NCBI RefSeq assembly: GCF_035083965.1
Contig: NC_089723.1
Location: 33,855,193-33,919,192, forward strand
Length of the DNA stretch: 64,000 nt
Source of the DNA: Branchiostoma lanceolatum
Taxonomy: Eukaryota > Chordata > Leptocardii > Amphioxiformes > Branchiostomatidae
Reading direction: 5' to 3'
Of this stretch, positions 22,301-31,300 are shown piece after piece. Each line of letters opens with the position of its first letter. Position 1 is the stretch's first letter. The position numbers and the translations under genes are program-made. The notes below the pieces were generated by a model. It ran no database searches. It was given only the letters and a program-made list of their open reading frames with translations, and was not told the origin of the DNA.

Positions 22301-25300
22301 GGTTCAACGTTTAGCCGTAAGCTATGTATTCTCCCACACAGAACCTCTCAATCGGCCTATACAAAATACCTTGGGGAGGCTCTGTCGCGTCACGTTTGGT
22401 GCTTTGTCACGTTTGATGCCTAGGCACGGTTTGTGACAGTGCCCGTGTGTCACAAACCGTGCCTGGGACAAAAGCACGGTTTGTGACACTCGGACACCGT
22501 CACGAATGGTGCCCAGCCGAGCACGGTTCGTGACACACAGGGGGTCTTATCCCATACTGTGCTTTTGGGCGGAACTTAGTGTTTTGAGGGGGAGGAGTCT
22601 GTCCAACGCGTTTTTTCCCTGCAGCCCGCCATCTTTGTTTTTTTCGGGGCGCTGGGATGAGAAATAATCAGCGTAATTCTCGCTCATTGAAATACATTTC
22701 GCGCTTGTCTTGGATGATTTGGACTTAGAGTTGATGTGGCACAAACAGACGGACGTCTCATCACGAATTTCTACAACAGAAATCCGTCCCGAACCCTTCC
22801 ATTCACGACTGTGTCCTGAGGCACGGTTCGTGACAGTGCCGGAGTGTCACAAACCGTGCTTTTGCCCCAGGCACGGTTTGTGACACTCGGGCACTGTCAC
22901 AAACTCTGCCCAGGCACGGATTGTGACAGTGCCTGAGTGTCATAAGCCGTGCCTGGGGCAAAAGCACAGCTTGTGACACTCCGGCACTGTCACGAACCGT
23001 GCCTGGACAGTGCCCGGGGCTACAACTTCCCGTAGCATTGATTTAGATCGGGCGAGCTGACTGCCTCGGACGTCGAAGTAATCGGCAAGTGGCCCGATCC
23101 TAGTCTAGATCTGGTTTCCCTGGATAGAATATATTTAGTCGTTCAAATTGTTTTTTAGCATCTGCTATAGACACTGTCTTTTTGTGCCACTTCGATTCTA
23201 GGTCTAAGTTATTCAATTATTTTACAGAGCGAGAATTACGCTGTTCCTCCTTAACTCAGCGCCCCAAAAAAACAAAGATGACGGGGGGTGGGGGGCTACT
23301 GCGGTAAACAAAAACACGCTGCCTTATATGGAAACGCGGGCATCACGTCCCGTCAGTCACAGTGATTGACAGCACTTCCGGGCACAGTCTGTGACGGTCG
23401 GGCTGTGTCACGTTCTGTGCCTGGGAAAGCATCGTCTGTGACAGGCATCGTCTGTGACGGTATAGGCTCTGCTAAAGATAGCTAAGGTTTCCACTCAAAA
23501 TTGTGGGCTTGGCCTCTATCTAACCAGCTGTCAGCGCAGCCAATCAGAGAATCCCCTAGATATTTCTTTATATAAAGCTGATTCTCTGATTGACTGACAG
23601 CTGACGGAGGCCACGCTCACGCCCACAAAAGTGGAAACGTCAGCCCGGTTTATCAGAGCCATCTTCAAGGTATATTGTATAGGCCGCGCGGGAGAGGCTC
23701 TGCGTAGGAGGATTAAGGTATAAGGAAGTACTAACCTTGTGGCCTGATCATCATGAGAGTTTTCCGCAGAGAATAGCCCGCGCCCCTCCACGTCTGCCAC
23801 ACGACGCCCTGCGACGGGTCACAGTGGGGGTTGCAGTCATCAGTCAGATACTTCCCATTCAGGTAGGCATATCCACATCCTGCAGAAAGAAAAGTCAGAA
23901 TTCGTGATAACAAAAATCGTAAGAATATGTCGAGGATGTACATGTAGTATCTAACTCAATTGTGCGTTGAAGATCTGTATGCTTCATTTTCTTCTTTTTT
24001 TACTTAATGGTCATTACGTAACGAAACGCGAAGGCCACTTCAAGTGTTACAGGTTACATGAATAGGCCTGTAACAGCATCTATTCATTTTCCACTTTGTG
24101 AGAAATATCGTGATTGAGACAAGCTCAACTCACTGAAAGTGAGGACTGGCTGACCCAATAGCAGAAGCGTGGGATTACGAATGCTGCTCGGGAATTTCTC
24201 TACTCCATTTTGAAGTCTTTTGGTATTTTCCTTATCAAATAATTCGTTAATTAACCTCTTCAACATCTTAAGGACAATGAATTCATGTGTAAGAAAGATT
24301 AAGACTATAGAAAATCGCACCTGGGGGATACCACCACCCGCCCCCGCTGTACGCCTCGGCGCAGTTGAAGACGGTGTTGTCGTCATTTTGGCGATCTGTA
24401 GTAGTGAACATCTTCCCGCTGGAGTCATAGCGTCCCACCGGACCCATGCTATCTCCTGCGTTACCGGCGTAGGCGTCAATCTGTGGGCAAATAGGCAGGA
24501 AAATTACTTACTACGTGAGACTACGTGAATGGGTGTGAGAAAAACGTCTAAACCGAAATGTTAACCATCTGTCCATGCCCCCTCTCTCGACTTGACGGCG
24601 ATCGCTGAATGACCGGACAGCGACCCGACCAAATTGGATTTGTGTGACCCTTGGTTTCATGATTGGAATTCGATACAAGATTAAAAGTATGATTCAAAAG
24701 TAGGCAAAACACACGAAACGTACAAGAATTCGTTCTTTTTCTATGAAATTCGTTGCGGAATCTGTCAAATCTTTGATCGACAGAGAGAGAGGGTGTTAGA
24801 AACTGCATATTTCCTATAAAACAAAGATGTCAAACAAAAGATAACAAAATGAGAGTCAAAGCGACATAATACATGTTTGTACCGTCAACTGGTAATTGGT
24901 GTCCTCTGCTCCAACGGAGAACACGGAGTAGCTTGCGTGAGCCGTCACACCGTTCCAGTCTTCCAACAGGACGTGGAGCATGTGACTCCGTCTGGAAGAA
25001 ATGACGCTGATGTTCTTCAACCCCAGCCACATCTCTCCGTCCAAGTCTCCGAAGCCGTTCTCGTAGTCGCTCCACTCCCTCTCGAAGTCCAGGGAGCCGG
25101 ACAGGCGGCGTTGAATGATGGTTCCGCCGCACCCAGACGGATCCATGTCGCACCAGATGTCGAAAGGCGGGTCGTCCACGGCGTAGATGCCGTCATCCCG
25201 GGACCCCTTCGCGAACCAGTCGGCGCAGTCCCTCGGGGGTGGTGGGTCCGGGGGACATGCTATTTGGAAAAGTTTTCAACATTATCTAGTTCCTTTTTTA

Positions 25301-28300
25301 TTTCATTTACCATGCAAAAGCCCGTATCTCAATCGACCCGCGGCACATTGGCGGCGTCGCTGCCCCCTAAACTGGATTTGTGTTACCCTTGACTTTACAA
25401 TGGGAACATCACGCAAAAGGTAAGATAACAAAACACACAAAGCTTAAAAAGGCTCGTTTTCTATCGATGAAATTCGTTGACCGCGCCGTCAAATCGCCCG
25501 GTCGCAGCGAGGTCGCTAACGTGCCGCGGGTTCAGTGAGAAATGGGCTTACGTAATCCCCTAAAGCCGGCGTCACACAGCAGGAAAATCGTTCGCACGAC
25601 GAGTTTAAGAGCTCAAGGGGAATGCGACCGGTGTCCTCTCGATCACTGCGCGAGTTTTGGGGGTTGACCGTTGTTTACAGGTCATTGAACCCCGTCTTCA
25701 GTAACAGGCCTAGGGTAGATTTTCAGGCAAAAAAACCCGATTGATTTATTCTGGTGATTTTTAAATTCTGCGACCTTCTGGCGATCACCAGTTCAAGTTC
25801 GGGTAAAGGTCGTTTAGACCTAAATTCAACGCGGCACTCGGTAACAACTAGACGCAGTGAGCTAGTCGGTGCGAGCACCGGGAGGTACAGACTTACGTTT
25901 GATTAGACCTCCGTGGAAACCGTACGTCTCCGTGTCAGAGGAGCCGCTCACGGTAATGTCTGCAGAAATCACAACGATGCATAAACCATAAGAAAGATGG
26001 CAATGATTGATAGAAGATCCAATAGCATAAAACGTTTAATTTCTAATCTTATGTCATTTTGGTACCTTATGTCAAAATTCAAAAACATTTTCGAAGTACC
26101 TAAAGTAGCTAGTGAGTTAGTGTTTCAAAATCCTCGTATACACATGCGCAGTAAAAACACGCAATGAGGATGACACTGCAAGTGTTAAAAGCCAAGGCCA
26201 GTATCTTGTCTCTAAAGACAGGGGATGTAAACACACAAAAGTACAACACTGACCATACGTAGCTGTCCCAGAACTGTGCAGAAGTGTATGACCCCCTTCA
26301 GAAATGTCAGTACAGCCGGTTGAGAACCCGCTCAGCAGAATTGGCGTCCAAACGATGGGCGGGTCCAAAGGTACACCGTTCAACTCAAACCCTGAGGTTT
26401 CCTAAGAAATAGCAAAAAAATAGAAGTCAACACGTGAAATATCAAATTGTCTCTATTTGTTTTGTTAACATTTAGCATCGTTTTCCTAGTAAACAGCAAT
26501 TGCTTCTTTTCTGGTGTCATCTGCAGATAAGTCTACATCAACGAATAATTTCATTGACAACGTCTGGTTATGAAAAAAACTAAGACACGGGAAACTTGAA
26601 AAAATCTGTGAATGTGAATTCTGGATATCGTGATGCCTTAATGTCCAATGCCCATCACAGTCAGTCATTTTTTTAAATCAAGTCAGCCACTCAGAATTGA
26701 CGCTGTATGAATCCGGAGTTCTGTAGGATAACCAATCTAAGAAACCGACATGATGCCCTTTTCACACAGCAGGAAAATCAATCGGGCTGTAAATGACATT
26801 TTCTGCAGTGATACGCGCGAATTTTAGAGACCATTCGATGTTCCCTGGTCCCCGAGCCCCGTCCAATGTCATGTGGTAGATTTTTAGGACAAAATTGAGT
26901 TTGAGTCACCGGCAATTTTTAGATACGGCGATCTTCTGACAATAGACAAATATGGCCCGAGCTCGAGCTCGTCGACTGTGTGACAGGGTAGCCTCTACCA
27001 GGCTTCGTGGATCGCTGGGAAAATAGTAGATATTGGCCAAATAGACTGAAGAGTAAATAGTAATAGTATGCTAAGTGAGTCGGCTACGGAGAGAAGGCCC
27101 AATAGACGACTGGACTCTCTTTCCGTAGCCTACTCCCTTAGCATACTATTTACTCTATTGGTTGATTTCTACTATTTTTGTCAGCGATCCACGGAGCCTG
27201 GTAGAGGCTATGATAGGGTCATCAGGACGGCAGCTAAGTTTTGCCCTCGTGTATGAGAACCTCCTCACCTGTGATACGATGCAGAGTTTGTGGACGTGTG
27301 TCCCGGGTCCCTTCAGGTCTATCGTTGTGAAGGTGTACGTGTCGTGGTAAAACTCCACCGGAGGAATAGTCTTCATGTACGGCTCAGAATCACTCGTACT
27401 GAAATAAACAAAGCAGCACCAGTGTTGTATTTTGTGAAATACATTCAGACTGGGAAAACCCGTAAGGATGATAGTTATAGATAGGCAGATTATTGAAAAG
27501 AAAGGGAGCTGGAAAAGGCAATACATAGCATTACACGGAAGAAATTGCTCCGTGACGTCATTTTTTACATGACTGTGTACTAGTAATAACCCCATTCTCC
27601 AAGCATATCATCTGGTGGCAGAATCGTGCCAAAAAACGGGTCCAGTAGGCCAGAAGGGGTCTACTGGACAGTGTCTGTGCCTATATAAATATTCTGTCAC
27701 TGGAAGATCTGCTTTTAGGTTAGTAATCACCTTATCTGTACCACCATGACGGGAGCAGTTGATTCAATCTCCTTAAACTCGTCAGCAGGGACATCGAAGT
27801 CCAGATACTCCCCTGGTTGCAGAGTCGTCGTATCATCACCGATGGTAACCTGCAAAGTCAGACAACAAATCCAACATTATTTTCTGCACAGGCGTCAATG
27901 TAACTGTCATGTCCGTTATCGCCCAGGTAGAAAATCATGACCTCTTTTTACGACTCTCTAGAGGCATATTACAACGCACTTCACGACGCATGTATTCTTT
28001 GTCAAAGAGATGGTGATATGAAGCACCCTTGGCAGACAGTACTAAAAAACAGTGGTTTTTATTGGTCAGAAATTACCCGCAATTGCAGTCTTTCTAGTGC
28101 TGAATTGGTGCAGGGTTATATATGTTGTGTATTATATTTCACATAATACACAACATATACATATCTTATCCACACTTGCATTTTGTGGAACTGTCGCAAG
28201 GGTCTAGGCGGCTGCCATTTGGCGCCACCAGGTGACCTCAATACGACCTTCCCCAACCGAAGTCAGTTACCCATTTACACCTGGGTGGAGTGAGGAAAGT

Positions 28301-31300
28301 CGTGTAAAGTGCCTTTCCCAAGGGCACGAGATCGGTGACAGGACAGGATTCGAACTCGGGACCACTTGGTTCTGAGCCGAACGCTCTGCCGTTGCGCCAC
28401 ACGACACCACATGGCTAGATGTCTATGGCGTTTTTCTAAGATATCATAGAAACTTAAACTCTCCTTTCTTCTATACGACTTGATATGGCGCCCCTGGCCC
28501 CATCGATGTTGTGTCCTTGGGAAAGGCACTTAACACGACTTTCATCACTCCAGCCAGGTGCAAAAATTGGTATCTGAGGGCGATGTGAAAGGTAGTGGAA
28601 GGATGACAACCCACTGCCCTTACGGCCTCCAAAAGGCCACGGTACTACCTTTACATCGTCAAACTTACTGTTCTCTGTATATGGCACTGTTAAAATAAGT
28701 TTTAAAACTTAAGTGCAGTGCCACATTGTCATTGTCTGTCTAGAAGCAAGTTTTTTTGTTTAAACTTGATAATGATATGGTACCATATACGTGCCTCGGT
28801 GTCAGGACTGGCAGCCACAACGCGGAAACGGCCGTCTGCGCCCCGGCCTTGCACCCCGTCCTGTATGGCCAGGTACTCCGTGCCCCACGAGTCCAGCGGG
28901 AGGACCTGGGCACTCCTCAGGCTACCGCTCACCACAGCTACCGGCGCGCTCGATGAAACGTGGGACCCTAAGGAGAATGGTTTATCATTTACCAATTGTT
29001 AACATCGATTTAGATATATATGCAAACAATAACAATACTGTGACATCAAAGTCGCACGAAGACCTACGATGTTTGTGACCACGCCATTAGAGGTGGCAGA
29101 GAATTCGCTTTTGAACTTTCGATCGATCTCAATGGCAAAATATTTGATTGATTAGTTAAGGAGGTTTATTTGCAAGTTCTTGCCCGAGGGCTGATTGCAA
29201 CATGAAACAATACATAGAAAAGGTGTACAGTTAGTGCAAGTTAACGATGGTGACAAGTGGAGCAATCTAAGAGCTGCTACGGAATACAATCTAAGCTTTT
29301 GGGTTTGTTTTCTTATTCAATGAAGCGTACCGGTTAAGTCCCCGGCAGCCTGGACCTGCAGCCCCTCATGTTCTCCCAGCTCGACATCAAAAGACGTTCC
29401 AGCGGTGTAGGCCGTACCGTCAAACGTCACGTCTTGAGTGGGAGTGATGGTGACAGTTGTGTCGGGGAAGGCGCTGATCACACCAAATTCTGTCATTCAA
29501 GTGGACAGTAGTGTTCAGTTAAAGGAAACCCGATGCAGTCGTTATCAACAGACTTTATTTACTACAAATGAACATCAATAATTGTCCTGCTAGAGTCTAT
29601 GATTTGTTGTGAAGAGCAAAACAAAATGGAACGATCGCCGGACCTGATATTGAAGAAAAAAGTATCTTAGACATAGTGCATATAATGCAACAGATCGGTC
29701 TCACAGTTATTCGGTTTGTTCTGACTAAAACCTTGGTATAACTAACACTGTGACAGTATACCATCACACATGATTATCATCATAGGATGATGTGTAGTTT
29801 CCTGGGTTCTGTTATAGATTCCAACATTAACATGCAGTAGTTCTCATTCATTCGTTAAGTCCCGTTGTAGTGCCCAGTGGCACATAGTGCAGCAAGTTTC
29901 CAAGGTTGCTGTTTCAGTAGTAGGGTATATTTATAGGAATGGGCTGCTAGCCATTTCCCTTACAGTACCCGAGGCAATTCCACGAACACGGTAACCTGAT
30001 TTTATGTCCCTTCCGAAAGACGGGTGCAGTCCCAACCTTCCCAGGATTGACCTTCCCAGGATTTTAACCGTGGTCTTCTAGTTACTTAAGCCCCCCTCTC
30101 ACTGGACCCGCAGCACGCCGGCGGCGTCGCTGCTGCCGATCGAATTGACAAAGCACTCAACGAATTTCATCGACAAAAAATAATATTCTTAAGCTTTGTG
30201 TGTTTTGTTGTCTTTTGGGCCATACTTGTGAGTTGTGAATGATATTCCCATTATAAAGTCAAGGGTAACACAAATCCAGTTTAGGACGCAGCGACACCGC
30301 CAGCGTGCCGTGGGTTCAGTGAGGGGGGGGGGTTAATTGATTGGAACAAGAAGCTCAACTGTGAGGCTGCTTCTAGTTGAGCTACAGGCACATCCCTGCA
30401 TGCAGTAGTTAGGGCCATTAGAATTGTAATCTTTCAAGTATTACCTGATAGTTGTCCAGAGGCGCTGTAGCTGGGGATGTAATATTCGCTGCCGAGGAAT
30501 GTAATCGGCAGAGCCCTATAGGTGCCTGTGATGAGCCCCGGTTCGCCGGAAACAGACAGGACGCTGATGTCTTTGTCGGAAGTGACGTACACAGCTTTGT
30601 TGTCGGGTTGACTGCCGCTCATCTCGACCGAGCTCCGAGGCAACGTGACTATCACTTTCTGTAAAGTTAAGTATTACTTTCTGTGTTAGTAAAGTGACAT
30701 GCCTTCCTGTTTTACATTTTGTATCAGACTTTGCATCAACACGAAATGGTGTCATTGAAAATAGGTCCATGTGATTTTCTGCTTTATGGCTGATCTGTTA
30801 CAACCCCTTTCCACCAGTGTCTACGACCAAACATTTGACAGATCGATAACAGGATTTCTTGGACAAAGAACGAATTTAAAATAAAGGTTCGTGTGTCTTG
30901 TTGTCTTTCAGGGCTTTTAGATAGTGAATCATATTTCAATCATAAAAGAAAGGACCACATAAATCCAACAACGGTCGCCGTCTGTTAGAAAGGGGGATTT
31001 TCGTCTATGTATTTATGTTGTACTCAACTGGTCTGCAGTCATGTGGAATCTTTGAAAGGGGTGCAGAATATGACTTATCAAGCTATTAAAACAAGGAAAG
31101 ATGTTTACTGTTTTTCCAACTCAAGTCAACTTCAACAAGACCAAAGCATGTCCAGAGCAAAGGGTACACAAACCATAAGCTCTGCTACAGTACGAGGGAA
31201 AGTCTTCAGGAGTCCAACAATCTTCCATTACTTGTCTTATCAAGACCTATCCACATGCAAAATATCATCATAATCCATCCAGAGGCTCTTAAGTTATGCT

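Noticed and set aside
22389-23458. CRISPR-like array of 14-bp repeats
   Set aside because: The repeats alternate in orientation, spacers are only 6-12 bases, and the DNA is clearly animal with introns. It is a transposon array.
28275-28529. 84-codon minus-strand frame
   Set aside because: Translation of a SINE, including its B box.
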